Of a stretch of 46,414 bases of DNA, positions 25,068-32,318 are shown in pieces (position 1 is the stretch's first letter; each line of letters opens with the position of its first letter). Source of the DNA: Acidobacteriota bacterium (GTDB lineage Bacteria > Acidobacteriota > Blastocatellia > Pyrinomonadales > Pyrinomonadaceae). The notes under the pieces were generated by a model. That model was not told the origin of the DNA. It was given only the letters and a program-made list of their open reading frames with translations, and searched no databases. The stretch lies in the NCBI GenBank assembly GCA_020200155.1, contig JAIVJG010000164.1, forward strand, positions 1-46,414. The letters are read 5' to 3'. A program made the translations under genes and the position numbers.

Positions 25068-25402
25068 TAGGTGACGTTGTATTCGTCTACGGCACGGGCC
25101 TCTATGCGTTCCTCATCAGAATGGCGCAGCGGTTTCGTCGAAGGGATCATGCATTCAGTCATGTCACGCACGTCGGTGTGGTGACGGGCGCGGATGAGAT
25201 CATTGAGGCGAGGCTATCCGGCGTAAGGCTTGGCACGCTCTCTCAGTACCCGCACAAGGACGTGGTGGGCATCGAGGCGACTCCCGCACAGCGAAAGTCT
25301 ATCGAGGCGTACGCCAGGTCTTGCGTGGGGCACGAGTATGGCCTAGCGGACGCCATCGGCCTCTCCCCCGCAGACCTCGCGGACATCCTCTCGCCCGACT
25401 GA
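25064..25402 (+). CDS. Permuted NlpC/P60-like (YiiX-type) papain-fold protein, apparently short
   Basis: A 112-residue protein starting at GTG 25064. The opening MIGDVVFVYG, the SHVTHVGVVTG histidine motif (near residue 36), the IIEA strand and the CVGHEYGLADAIG segment fit permuted NlpC/P60 proteins. In that group the nucleophile cysteine lies C-terminal to this point in a CSE-like motif, and the protein ends (ILSPD) before such a motif appears. It may be inactive or may use Cys87 (in SCVGHEYG). It lies at the start of the lysis region, so a role in cell-wall or lipid-linked cleavage is possible but unproven. Confidence 0.5.
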   Translation: MIGDVVFVYGTGLYAFLIRMAQRFRRRDHAFSHVTHVGVVTGADEIIEARLSGVRLGTLSQYPHKDVVGIEATPAQRKSIEAYARSCVGHEYGLADAIGLSPADLADILSPD

Positions 25403-25456
25403 GGCGCGGCAGTCTTACCATTCCGGTAAACTGTAGTCCAAAGGAGGGCAACACAA

Positions 25457-25699
25457 ATGTCCACACGTCTCGAAGAAATCGCAAACCGGATTCAGGAAGC
25501 CCCAGGAGTCGCAGAGGTTGATGCACACCTCGGTGGGCTCATGCGCGAGAACGCTCGTCTCAGAGAGGCAGTTTCAGACCTTAGCGCCTACGCGCGCAGT
25601 CTGGAGCGCATGGTGCAAGAAGGCGCCAGTGCGGTGAAAGCTGAACTCACGGAAGGTGAGCCACAACCCGCGCCTACCGCCTCTGACGGAACAAGTTAG
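25457..25699 (+). CDS. Small coiled-coil protein in the lysis region
   Basis: An 80-residue protein starting at ATG 25457 with a strong AAAGGAGGG site. It is predicted to be a helical coiled coil (residues 1-60) with a Pro/Glu tail and has no membrane segment. It could be a structural accessory or a lysis regulator. The 54-base gap before it contains a TTACC/GGTAA inverted repeat (about 25416-25430). Confidence 0.5.
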   Translation: MSTRLEEIANRIQEAPGVAEVDAHLGGLMRENARLREAVSDLSAYARSLERMVQEGASAVKAELTEGEPQPAPTASDGTS

Positions 25700-25708
25700 T
25701 CGTTCGTC

Positions 25709-26110
25709 GTGGCGCCGCGCAGCAATCAAAGCCCCATACCGGAGCCCAGCAACGGGAACGCAACGTCGAGCGACATCTGGACGCTCTTGGCGCATCCGTT
25801 GTATGGGCTTGGGGCGCTGCACGCCAAGATAGACAACCTTGACGAGCGGATGGACAAGATCGAGGCCACTCAGACGGACGCCGACCTTCTCATTAAAGAC
25901 CTGGAAGAGCGGACGCCGTTCACAGTAACGCAAGCTGAGTCTCAGCGCGACGAACTGCGGAAGTCTGAGAACCGCAAAGCACTTGTCTCGTCGGCGCGTA
26001 CAACCGTGTGGGAAAAGGTCGTTTCAGCCGTCATTGCATCCGCGCTGACTGGCTACCTTGTCACCAATCTCAGCGCCATAGCGCATCAATTCCAGCGCAT
26101 CGGACGATAG
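25709..26110 (+). CDS. Putative holin (XhlA-like: coiled coil plus one membrane segment)
   Basis: A 133-residue protein starting at GTG 25709. Residues 35-70 form an acidic coiled coil (LHAKIDNLDERMDKIEATQ) and residues about 103-125 (VVSAVIASALTGYLVTNLSAI) form one membrane segment near the C-terminus. This layout matches haemolysin XhlA-type phage proteins. It sits immediately before the membrane-anchored endolysin, so a holin or holin-partner role is likely. There is no sequence signature, so this is an architecture-based call. Confidence 0.5.
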   Translation: MAPRSNQSPIPEPSNGNATSSDIWTLLAHPLYGLGALHAKIDNLDERMDKIEATQTDADLLIKDLEERTPFTVTQAESQRDELRKSENRKALVSSARTTVWEKVVSAVIASALTGYLVTNLSAIAHQFQRIGR

Positions 26111-26118
26111 GAGGAACC

Positions 26119-27969
26119 ATGAAAGATTTTTGGCACCCGTTGAAGAAACCGCTCTACGCGCTCCCGCACGCGGTTGTGCTCCTGGCTCTCGGGGTGCTGC
26201 TGCTACTGCTGGGCGGCTTGGGCGGCTGGTTCGCCGGCAGTGCCCACACAGCCAACTACTTCGAGCAGAAGTACTCGTGTACCAGTCACCAGTGCTTACC
26301 GCTGCCAAATACGTACGCGCCAGTTCTGGTGCCGAAAGTGTCCTCGGAGCCCGCAACCGCGTTCATCCCGAAGGCGGGCCTTTACCCGGGTGTGGGGAAC
26401 CAGGGCACGCAGGGCGCGTGCGCCGCGTGGGTCACAGCCTGGGATTTCTCGTATCTCTGGCGGCTGAATCATCCTGGCTCCTGGCTTCGATTCTCGCCGC
26501 GACAAATGTACTCGCACTTCTCGAACACCTACAACAACGGACTCGACGGCGGCTCCTGGCCCGACCGGGATGGCGAGATAAGCAGCACGACCGGTCTACT
26601 CACATTCAAGCAAGACCCGCTGCCGCCGTATCGCATCGACAACCCGGAGATGCCGCAATACGACGCTCTCGGTCACCCGTCCATACAGGATGCCTCTAAG
26701 CACCGTTTTTACGCGCAATTCACCGCGATCTCGGGGTACTCGTATGGTGGAGGACAGGGTCTTATTGATGCCATGCGCTCCGCCATCGCTACCGGCCATC
26801 CCGTAATGATCGGCTTCCCCGTGTACCCGGAGTACGACAACGCGACACAGCAGCCGAACATAGTCGGGCCACAGCAGGGCGAAAGCAGCCGTGGAGGACA
26901 CGAGAACATCGCGCTTGGCTACGACGACAACCGCGCCATGCCCGACGGCACCAGGGGCGCATTTTGGATTCAGAATCAATGGTCTAAGGCGTGGGGAAGC
27001 AATGGCCGCGCCTGGATGAGTTACACCTTTGCCCGCAACTACGTGTTCGGCGCTGAGTACGCGACGATCAACAACGGCACAAGCGCGCCGAAGCCGCCGA
27101 AGGATTCAACCGCTCCCGACGGGGGACACAAACTCGTCCCGCCGCCGATCACCGTGAGTCACAAGACGACCAGCGGGAACGCCTGGTATGTCTCCGCAAT
27201 CTACGCAAAAGATCGACCGGGCTACCGGCTCGACGGACTGTTCAACTATTGGGGGGATCGCTACAATCTCCCCCCTGTCGGACTCGCGGCGACATTCGCA
27301 TCTGAGTGCGGGTTCGACACGGGCGTGAACGGCGACTGCAACCGCATCGTCTACCCGTACGACATCTCAGGTGGCGGCTGTCAGATCACGGTGGGCACCG
27401 CCCAGTCCCTCGGGATCGGTGACGGCTCTAGCTCCCAGTCGAACATCAACTACGTCTTCAATTGGGAGGACAACCCCGCCAACTGCGTGTACGGCGAAGC
27501 AACACTCATGCACCAATTCGCAGCGTACAGGGGCGCAACGTACCCATTGGTGAACATCCTGTGGAACTGCGGTCCTGCGACAACGAGTTACCCGACACCG
27601 TACGGTCAGTGCGCGACGAACTACTACAACGACTTTCTGGGCTGGTACTCGTATGTGATCCAGGCATACGGCTCCCCGTACTACAAGAAGCCGGTGCATC
27701 ACAAGGCCGTGTTCCCCGCATCCAAGTACGAGGCGTACCGCACACGGCATCACCTACGACCAATTAGCTACCGCTCAGGTAGCGGCCTCGCATACGGCGC
27801 GCGCTTGTGGTGGGGCTACGGTCATGCGGGTGCCGTTGTCTCACCCGAGCAGTTCTTCCGCACGCACGGGCGACACGGGTACATGACGCAGCGGTTCCAG
27901 TACCGTCGCCTCTACTGGACTCCAGGGACGAGCCACGTGAAGTGGCTCCCGGTTCGCGCCATACGATAG
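26119..27969 (+). CDS. Membrane-anchored papain-like protease fused to a transglycosylase-like domain (endolysin)
   Basis: 616 residues from ATG 26119, with GAGGAACC upstream. A single hydrophobic, Gly-rich segment (about 18-40) could be a signal anchor. Residues 75-320 form a C1A papain-like domain: GNQGTQGACAAW gives Gln95 (oxyanion hole) and Cys101, RGGHENIAL gives His261, and IQNQWSKAWGSNG gives Asn286 with the typical WG/NG end. Residues 380-510 look lysozyme/transglycosylase-like: PPVGLAATFASECGFDTG carries the likely catalytic Glu396, and GGGCQITVGTAQ follows where SLT enzymes have GLMQ. A basic Tyr/His/Arg-rich tail of about 100 residues may bind the wall. It is the last late gene and probably the main lysin, with peptide- and glycan-cleaving halves. 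Confidence 0.75.
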   Translation: MKDFWHPLKKPLYALPHAVVLLALGVLLLLLGGLGGWFAGSAHTANYFEQKYSCTSHQCLPLPNTYAPVLVPKVSSEPATAFIPKAGLYPGVGNQGTQGACAAWVTAWDFSYLWRLNHPGSWLRFSPRQMYSHFSNTYNNGLDGGSWPDRDGEISSTTGLLTFKQDPLPPYRIDNPEMPQYDALGHPSIQDASKHRFYAQFTAISGYSYGGGQGLIDAMRSAIATGHPVMIGFPVYPEYDNATQQPNIVGPQQGESSRGGHENIALGYDDNRAMPDGTRGAFWIQNQWSKAWGSNGRAWMSYTFARNYVFGAEYATINNGTSAPKPPKDSTAPDGGHKLVPPPITVSHKTTSGNAWYVSAIYAKDRPGYRLDGLFNYWGDRYNLPPVGLAATFASECGFDTGVNGDCNRIVYPYDISGGGCQITVGTAQSLGIGDGSSSQSNINYVFNWEDNPANCVYGEATLMHQFAAYRGATYPLVNILWNCGPATTSYPTPYGQCATNYYNDFLGWYSYVIQAYGSPYYKKPVHHKAVFPASKYEAYRTRHHLRPISYRSGSGLAYGARLWWGYGHAGAVVSPEQFFRTHGRHGYMTQRFQYRRLYWTPGTSHVKWLPVRAIR

Positions 27970-28018
27970 ACTTGAGCGCGGTACGACTTCGTTCTTTGAG
28001 GCGAACGTATCTTGCGAG

Positions 28019-28054
28019 AAGAGTGGGACTGGCCGTACGGCCAGTCCCACTCTT
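28019..28054. terminator. 36-bp perfect palindrome at the end of the late operon
   Basis: A perfect inverted repeat of 36 bases centred on GTAC begins 50 bases after the lysin stop. Its ends (AAGAG...CTCTT) and a further GCGAG (28014-28018) / CTCGC (28061-28065) pair could extend the stem with an internal bulge. No long T-run follows on either strand. The layout between convergent operons supports a bidirectional terminator, or protection from transcript collision. Confidence 0.75.
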
Positions 28055-28084
28055 CGTTTGCTCGCGGTATACTAGGCGGAGTTG

Positions 28085-28133
28085 CTGCCCGACCACCTGG
28101 AGTGTTGCCCCCGCTCTCACGGTGGTCGGGCAG
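28085..28133 (-). terminator. 13-bp stem hairpin at the end of the minus-strand early operon
   Basis: CTGCCCGACCACC (28085-28097) and GGTGGTCGGGCAG (28121-28133) are perfect complements with a 23-base loop. The hairpin starts nine bases past the stop of the last minus-strand gene (28142). Poly-T is weak, so it may be Rho-assisted or act as a 3'-end stabiliser. Confidence 0.65.
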
Positions 28134-28141
28134 TCTCGTTG

Positions 28142-28318
28142 TTACCCCTGGCTCGTTAGATGCCAGCCGCGACAGTGCGGGCACTTGTATGTGCGCGCCT
28201 CATCCCGCCCCCGCGTCTGACATCGAACAAGCACAACCGATGCGGCGAGTTCATCCTTGAATCGAACCTTGCCGGTCCTCGGGCATCTAGGCCGATAGTC
28301 TTTTCCTTTCCGTCGCAA
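28142..28318 (-). CDS. Small zinc-ribbon-like phage protein (YKCPHCRGWHLTS family)
   Basis: A 58-residue protein read from TTG 28318 with GGAGG eight bases upstream. It has a basic N-terminus (MRRKGKDYRPRCPRTGK), then YKCPHCRGWHLTS near the C-terminus. The CPxC(x2)GWHLTS ending is a recurring phage motif of unknown function, with cysteines likely to bind zinc. It is the last gene of the early operon. Confidence 0.7.
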   Translation of the reverse strand: MRRKGKDYRPRCPRTGKVRFKDELAASVVLVRCQTRGRDEARTYKCPHCRGWHLTSQG

Positions 28319-28335
28319 GGGAGTTTCCTCCGCTC

Positions 28336-28542
28336 CTATTGATTGGCCCGCTTGGCCAGCACCTCGGTAAGCTGGTCGAGTTGGTATCGCGTGAGGTGAA
28401 GACGCGCCTCACCCACGTCGTATTGAAGTTCGACGCCGATCCACCCCGACCCGTCGGCTCCGCACACTATGATGAAGTCTGCCTCTTCTCCGGGTGCCCC
28501 CTCTTCACTCGGTCCCCTTGCCCTCCATACGATCTCGCTCAC
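28336..28542 (-). CDS. Small hypothetical protein
   Basis: 68 residues from GTG 28542, chosen because it overlaps the upstream TGA as GTGA (GTG 28551 is an alternative). The middle (DFIIVCGADGSGWIGVELQ) looks beta-rich and the end (LHLTRYQLDQLTEVLAKR) helical. No family is recognised. Confidence 0.55.
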   Translation of the reverse strand: MSEIVWRARGPSEEGAPGEEADFIIVCGADGSGWIGVELQYDVGEARLHLTRYQLDQLTEVLAKRANQ

Positions 28543-28700
28543 GTGTTGCACACCGGGCAGTGCGCCAACCGCTCATCCGAGTCGGCGTAATGTGTCGCGT
28601 GGGGGGTGAAGATGAGCAGCGTCATGTCAGACGCGGTGCCACAGTGCATACGCTGAAACCCGAACCTCTTTTTGGTATTCGCGATCGTGTTCTCGCCCAT
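28539..28700 (-). CDS. Small Cys/His protein
   Basis: 53 residues from ATG 28700, which overlaps the upstream stop (TGATG). Cysteines occur in RMHCG and, at the C-terminus, HCPVCNT, so a split zinc site is possible. Both ends overlap neighbouring genes by a few bases, which supports it as a real coupled cistron although no function is known. Confidence 0.6.
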   Translation of the reverse strand: MGENTIANTKKRFGFQRMHCGTASDMTLLIFTPHATHYADSDERLAHCPVCNT

Positions 28701-28843
28701 CAGTACCACCCCTTACCGGCGATCTGCTCCTTCGTCGCCCAACCCTCCAGGCCGCAGCGTTCGCAGCGCACGTCGCCCGTGTACCACATCCACCGTATCA
28801 CGCGCCACTTGTGGAGCCCCAGGATGCACAGCAGCTTGCTCAT
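28700..28843 (-). CDS. DUF1660-like small zinc-binding protein
   Basis: 47 residues from ATG 28843, which overlaps the upstream TGA (ATGA). The opening MSKLLCILGLHKWR and the following CERCG match the pattern of the small prophage family DUF1660 (LLCxxxGHKW...CxRCG). Function is unknown. Confidence 0.65.
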   Translation of the reverse strand: MSKLLCILGLHKWRVIRWMWYTGDVRCERCGLEGWATKEQIAGKGWY

Positions 28844-29529
28844 CGCATACTCGGCAGTCCCGCTGCATCCAACGCAGCGATACACACCGCCTCTTTCGGG
28901 TTCGCGCTCCAGCCCTCGTGAATACGAAACTCACCGCGCGCCGTCTTCTCTTTATTGAGGAAGCGCGCACCCCACAGGTCGCCAGGGTAGAGGCCCAGTA
29001 ATAGCGCCCATCCACCAGCATCCATGTGGTCGATCAGTTCCCCGGTTAACCTCCACTCGCCTACAAGGTCTGGGGGCAACGGGCTGCTATATCCATCGGG
29101 TGATTCGTAGACCGTGCTCTTCCTGTTCGGGTCTACGTGGGCGATGTACCCCATGATCTCAAGGGCAACGCGCTCATTGATCTCTTTCTGGTTCGCCGCT
29201 CGGGGCGCGTCGGCGGGTGCTGGCGGTGGAGTGGCCTCATCGCCCGTGTCCCGGTGCTCCATCTCGGGCGCTACCTCTAGGTGACCGTGCTGCGCGCCAG
29301 CCGCCGTCTCTATGATGTGGGCAATCGCCAGGTATGCGTCCTTGCGACCGCGCGCCTCACTGATTCGGCGTGGCCACTCATCCTCGTGGGGCATGAGTTG
29401 TAGTTCTCGCGCGGCCCAATCCTTTGCCGCATCCACGCATATTTCGTGGATGCCCGCGATGAAGTCCACGGCAGTCTTGCTCCGAAGCGCCCTGTCAACC
29501 GTGCTGAGTTGCTGTAGGAAGGTGCTCAC
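28840..29529 (-). CDS. Phage ABA-sandwich-like protein
   Basis: A 229-residue protein read from GTG 29529. The N-terminal 75 residues are helical, a Pro/Ala linker follows (about 98-110), and the C-terminal 115 residues have the ABA-sandwich pattern: a GYIAHVDP start, YSSPLPPDLVG, EFRIHEGWSANPKEAVCIAAL at the end. ABA-sandwich domains are common in phage early genes with no known function. Start and stop both overlap neighbours by four bases. Confidence 0.6.
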   Translation of the reverse strand: MSTFLQQLSTVDRALRSKTAVDFIAGIHEICVDAAKDWAARELQLMPHEDEWPRRISEARGRKDAYLAIAHIIETAAGAQHGHLEVAPEMEHRDTGDEATPPPAPADAPRAANQKEINERVALEIMGYIAHVDPNRKSTVYESPDGYSSPLPPDLVGEWRLTGELIDHMDAGGWALLLGLYPGDLWGARFLNKEKTARGEFRIHEGWSANPKEAVCIAALDAAGLPSMR

Positions 29530-29840
29530 GCCTCACTCCAATCGACGGGCTGGGACGACTGCGGCTCTGCTGGCTCCACGTGTTTCGCTAACTCGGCGGT
29601 GTACGGGACGCCAAACGGCGCCTCCACGACGGGCCATGTCCAGCCCCCCTCGTGGTGTCCCTCGGTGGCGATCACGTTGTAGTTCAATTCCGTGATGTCC
29701 TTTGCGTAGTCCATGTCGTGGTTCGTCCAGATGACGGTTAGCTCGTGCCCGTCCTGTCCGTGGTTGGCGGCGACAATGGCCGCGCGATCCCCGTTGGGAC
29801 TGTGGTAGACGACGATTCGACCGATGGTTGGTTGGCTCAT
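29526..29840 (-). CDS. Small beta-rich phage protein (IGRIVxYxxPNG family)
   Basis: 104 residues from ATG 29840 with AGGAGCC upstream. The opening TIGRIVVYHSPNGDRAAIV, a central VIWTN strand and the GGWTWP turn form a small beta-barrel pattern frequent in phage early regions. Its role is unknown. Confidence 0.55.
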   Translation of the reverse strand: MSQPTIGRIVVYHSPNGDRAAIVAANHGQDGHELTVIWTNHDMDYAKDITELNYNVIATEGHHEGGWTWPVVEAPFGVPYTAELAKHVEPAEPQSSQPVDWSEA

Positions 29841-29858
29841 GGTGGCTCCTGGTGGTTG

Positions 29859-30176
29859 CTAGTCGTTGATGAGAGATAGTTGTCCGAGTTCGATGAGTCG
29901 CTGTCGCTCTGCCCTTGCCGCCTCCAATTCTGCGAGTTCCCGTTCTCGCTCCCTCTCCTGCGCCTCTAGCTCCTGGCGGGTGAATCCCGTCGCACACTTG
30001 GCGCATCGTACTCTCTTGTAGGACTCATCCGCGTAACGCTTCTCCCGATGGACGACGTGGCCGCACACGAGTATGTGATCCAGCCCGTCGCCGTCGTCCA
30101 GGTAACGAGTTTCCTTTATCTTGACGAACGGCCAATCTGCCGCGCGCAGCTTCACCGTCGTCCCGTGGCGGTTCAC
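29859..30176 (-). CDS. Zinc-ribbon protein with charged coiled-coil tail
   Basis: 105 residues from GTG 30176, which overlaps the upstream TGA (GTGA); the open frame extends further but is antisense-like there. It contains HILVCGHVVHREKRY and RVRCAKCATG, giving a C...CxxC set, followed by a long Glu/Arg-rich helix (about 60-97). It may be a small DNA- or RNA-associated factor. No family is identified. Confidence 0.55.
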   Translation of the reverse strand: MNRHGTTVKLRAADWPFVKIKETRYLDDGDGLDHILVCGHVVHREKRYADESYKRVRCAKCATGFTRQELEAQERERERELAELEAARAERQRLIELGQLSLIND

Positions 30177-30465
30177 GTTCCCGCCACCGCAATTGAAAGG
30201 GCAAGCACCATCGCCCAGATGGCGAACATCGCCCATACCGCGAGGTCTTCCCAAAAGTAGCCTGGGTCGTCATCGTTAAGCATTTCACTAACGGCGGGGT
30301 GAGGGTCGCGCGCACCCGAACCGTTGGGACGAATACGACCTGGGTGCTTATATCGATCCCGGGCCCCGCATCCTGATTGGCGAACTCATCCATGATCTCT
30401 TTCGCGACGACCATCAGCCTATGGACCTTTGACCAATCTTCGTCGTAGACGAGGCATTCCCTCAT
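30025..30465 (-). CDS. Hypothetical protein with uncertain C-terminus
   Basis: ATG 30465 overlaps the upstream stop as ATGA, so the start is firm. Residues 1-60 look like genuine protein (RLMVVAKEIMDEFANQ helix, FVPTVRVRATLTPPL strand). After about 30283 the frame becomes Arg/Trp-rich and coincides with two other convincing genes in other frames. Either the overlap is real or the original stop was lost by a small indel near 30283. Function is unknown. Confidence 0.4.
   Translation of the reverse strand: MRECLVYDEDWSKVHRLMVVAKEIMDEFANQDAGPGIDISTQVVFVPTVRVRATLTPPLVKCLTMTTQATFGKTSRYGRCSPSGRWCLPFQLRWREREPPRDDGEAARGRLAVRQDKGNSLPGRRRRAGSHTRVRPRRPSGEALRG
30173..30283 (-). CDS. 36-residue single-pass membrane protein
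   Basis: Read from ATG 30283 to TGA 30173. It begins with an acidic patch (MLNDDDPGYFWEDL), then a hydrophobic segment of about 20 residues (AVWAMFAIWAMVLALSIAVA). The GTGA overlap with the next gene supports it. It lies inside the longer frame 30025-30465 in a different reading frame. Confidence 0.5.
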   Translation of the reverse strand: MLNDDDPGYFWEDLAVWAMFAIWAMVLALSIAVAGT

Positions 30466-30785
30466 GGTCGTACATCCGCGATGTATCGAGACGGCCCGTC
30501 TTTCGGCCTGTGCTCTGCGCAGCGGGCAACTCGCGCGACGCGCCCGTCGCGCTCGACGGCCACCCAGGTGATTGGGCCGCCGTCACAGACGCCGCAGGTG
30601 GCGCCCGAGTCTCCCATCCTGTCGTGGTACCCCTCGACGCCGATGCACTCGCTCACGGTGTCAAGCAGCCTCACCATCGACCACACCAACATGTCGCACG
30701 CGTCCAACGTTGGGTCGCCGTGGACTTCCACGGAAACACTGGCGCCGCTCCCCTGCTGCTCCCTTGAGTCAACTGGTTTATCCAT
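30462..30785 (-). CDS. Hypothetical protein with CGVC/C...H motif
   Basis: 107 residues from ATG 30785 with GAGGGC upstream. The first 55 residues are acidic/helical (LDACDMLVWSMVRLLDTV). The second half holds ATCGVCDGGPITWVAVERDG and ARCAEHR, a CxxC...CxxH set typical of a small zinc ribbon. No family is recognised. Confidence 0.5.
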   Translation of the reverse strand: MDKPVDSREQQGSGASVSVEVHGDPTLDACDMLVWSMVRLLDTVSECIGVEGYHDRMGDSGATCGVCDGGPITWVAVERDGRVARVARCAEHRPKDGPSRYIADVRP

Positions 30786-30948
30786 GACGGTTTGCCCTCT
30801 TCCATATGTTGTGGCGCTCGTATTCGCTCAACAGGCGCGACGCCAGATCGTACGCCAGCAGCGCCACGGCGACCGACACGCGTACGGGTACGCTTGTCGA
30901 ATTCTTCATGACAGACTTCAGTTCTTCTAACGGGTCACTGCTCATCAT
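30778..30948 (-). CDS. Small helical protein
   Basis: 56 residues from ATG 30948, which overlaps the upstream TGA (ATGA). The amphipathic to hydrophobic stretch VPVRVSVAVALLAYDLASRLL could associate with membrane. A basic end follows (NIWKRANRHG). Unknown role. Confidence 0.5.
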   Translation of the reverse strand: MMSSDPLEELKSVMKNSTSVPVRVSVAVALLAYDLASRLLSEYERHNIWKRANRHG

Positions 30949-31214
30949 CCCCACGTGTCTCCGTTCTCCAACTGATCCGTAAGGCAGGAGAATACTGCCT
31001 TCCCATGCGGGCAAGTGTCGTCTTCCTCATCGCACGCCGCACAATACAACTGAGCCCGCCCCTGTCCATTTTCCTCCTCATCCCACTCTAGATGCGCGAA
31101 CTTTGCGTCTGTCACGTCAACGACGATGAAGCGCGCACCACACCCACTGATGTCAACCACCATGCGATCTTGCCCGCCTACAGCGCATGTATACACCGGC
31201 TCTCGACTATCCAC
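30945..31214 (-). CDS. Hypothetical acidic Cys-containing protein
   Basis: 89 residues from GTG 31214 with AGAGGGGCA directly upstream. The beta-rich start (MVVDISGCGARFIVVDV) is followed by LYCAACDEEDDTCPHGK, a compact Cys/His cluster that could bind a metal. Function is unknown. Confidence 0.5.
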   Translation of the reverse strand: MDSREPVYTCAVGGQDRMVVDISGCGARFIVVDVTDAKFAHLEWDEEENGQGRAQLYCAACDEEDDTCPHGKAVFSCLTDQLENGDTWG

Positions 31215-31229
31215 TGCCCCTCTCTTTCT

Positions 31230-31631
31230 CTACACTTTCTCGCCTGTAGTCGGATCGAAGTACCCAACCTCGTGAGCCCAAAACAATTGCCCGCTTGCGC
31301 CGTCCTCAAGTAGCACCCAATGCTGCCCGCACGCGCAGACGATCCTGTCCCCCCTCTCGTGAATGAATGTATCCGGCATGTCGCAGTCGTGTCGCTTGTT
31401 TGACTGGCTGTCATCTCGCTCCATGTCCCGGCGCTGTCGCTCTGCGTGCGCCATGAACATCCAGAGCACCGCCGTCCCTATGGCGCCCGAGAGCCAGAAG
31501 ATGGGCGAAGGGAAGTACACGCTAACCCCCGGCCCAGCGACCTTATCGAACATCTCGGCCACCCCCGCCCCGCACATACAGAGGACAACCAACCAAACCA
31601 AGTGATCGCTCCCATTGTCATTGTCTTCCAC
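31230..31631 (-). CDS. Two-pass membrane protein with C-terminal zinc-ribbon-like end
   Basis: 133 residues from GTG 31631, selected for its AAAAGGAG site. Hydrophobic segments lie at about residues 11-30 (LVWLVVLCMCGAGVAEMF) and 44-62 (FWLSGAIGTAVLWMFMA). After a charged linker, the end has IVCACGQHWVLLEDG. Both termini may be cytoplasmic. Function is unknown. Confidence 0.55.
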   Translation of the reverse strand: MEDNDNGSDHLVWLVVLCMCGAGVAEMFDKVAGPGVSVYFPSPIFWLSGAIGTAVLWMFMAHAERQRRDMERDDSQSNKRHDCDMPDTFIHERGDRIVCACGQHWVLLEDGASGQLFWAHEVGYFDPTTGEKV

Positions 31632-31633
31632 TA

Positions 31634-31849
31634 CTAACTCCTTTTCCGTGAGTGCTCGACACACATCCAGCACTGCCACCTTCCCCGCTTATCCAGCGCC
31701 CAACCTAACTCCCTGAGTGCGTCCTCCGCATCGCCCTTGTTCTCGCAGCCAACGTCACAGGCGTTGTTGCACTCGTCGTTGGCGCACTGCACCCTCGCGC
31801 GGTAGACCTCCCTGCGGGTCCTTGTTTTCACTCTCCCACCTGCTCTCAC
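31634..31849 (-). CDS. Zinc-finger-like small protein
   Basis: 71 residues if GTG 31849 is used; GTG 31831 is an alternative. Core: VQCANDECNNACDVGC, then a helix, GWALDKRGRWQCWMC. The C...C...W.C..C layout with a GW strand is typical of small phage zinc fingers. It overlaps the end of the kinase gene by about 95 bases in another frame. Confidence 0.55.
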   Translation of the reverse strand: MRAGGRVKTRTRREVYRARVQCANDECNNACDVGCENKGDAEDALRELGWALDKRGRWQCWMCVEHSRKRS

Positions 31850-32318
31850 TATTCGTTGAATGTATCGTTACGGAGTCAAATCCCTCGCCCGGTATCGAGC
31901 GCAGCGCCCGTTCAGCCTTCGCGTGGCACGCCCGCAGTATATTGCCCTCGATCATTTCTCGGCCTCGATCTCTACTCCTTTCGTATGACTCAGCCAGTGG
32001 CACGGTGAACACAACCGCGTGGCACGGTATACGCGCTCTCGCCGCGATCTCCAGGTGGCGATGTCGCTCTCCCTTCAGGAGATTCGTGTAGTCGGCAATG
32101 GTCCGAAGCCGGCACATGGCGCGCACCGCGACGATCTGGCAATATTTCTGCCACGCATCCGGCGTGGTCGGCCTCCAGGCTCCCGAGGGAATACGACCTA
32201 CCGCGTCGTACGCCGCAACCTGGCGCGGCGGGTACTGAGAGGCGTAGGTGCTCTTCCCCGAAGTCGGCATCCCGATCAGGACGATCAGCGATGGTTCATC
32301 GGGGAAGAGCACCGTCAC
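31755..32318 (-). CDS. P-loop kinase (polynucleotide-kinase-like)
   Basis: 187 residues from GTG 32318, overlapping the upstream stop (GTGA). Walker A is IGMPTSGKST (residues 15-24). DAVGR (38-42) and ADYTNLLKGERHRHLEIA (near 95) fit the AAA_33/5'-kinase fold, with the lid region in AESYERSRDRG. Such proteins phosphorylate nucleic-acid 5' ends, or occasionally nucleotides. The last 30 residues are low-complexity and overlap the downstream gene. There is no phosphatase domain, so it is a kinase-only version. Confidence 0.7.
   Translation of the reverse strand: MTVLFPDEPSLIVLIGMPTSGKSTYASQYPPRQVAAYDAVGRIPSGAWRPTTPDAWQKYCQIVAVRAMCRLRTIADYTNLLKGERHRHLEIAARARIPCHAVVFTVPLAESYERSRDRGREMIEGNILRACHAKAERALRSIPGEGFDSVTIHSTNSESRWESENKDPQGGLPREGAVRQRRVQQRL

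Noticed and set aside
28060-28073. TATACT box between the two large hairpins as a promoter
   Set aside because: No acceptable -35 hexamer at 16-18 bases and no gene immediately downstream on that strand.
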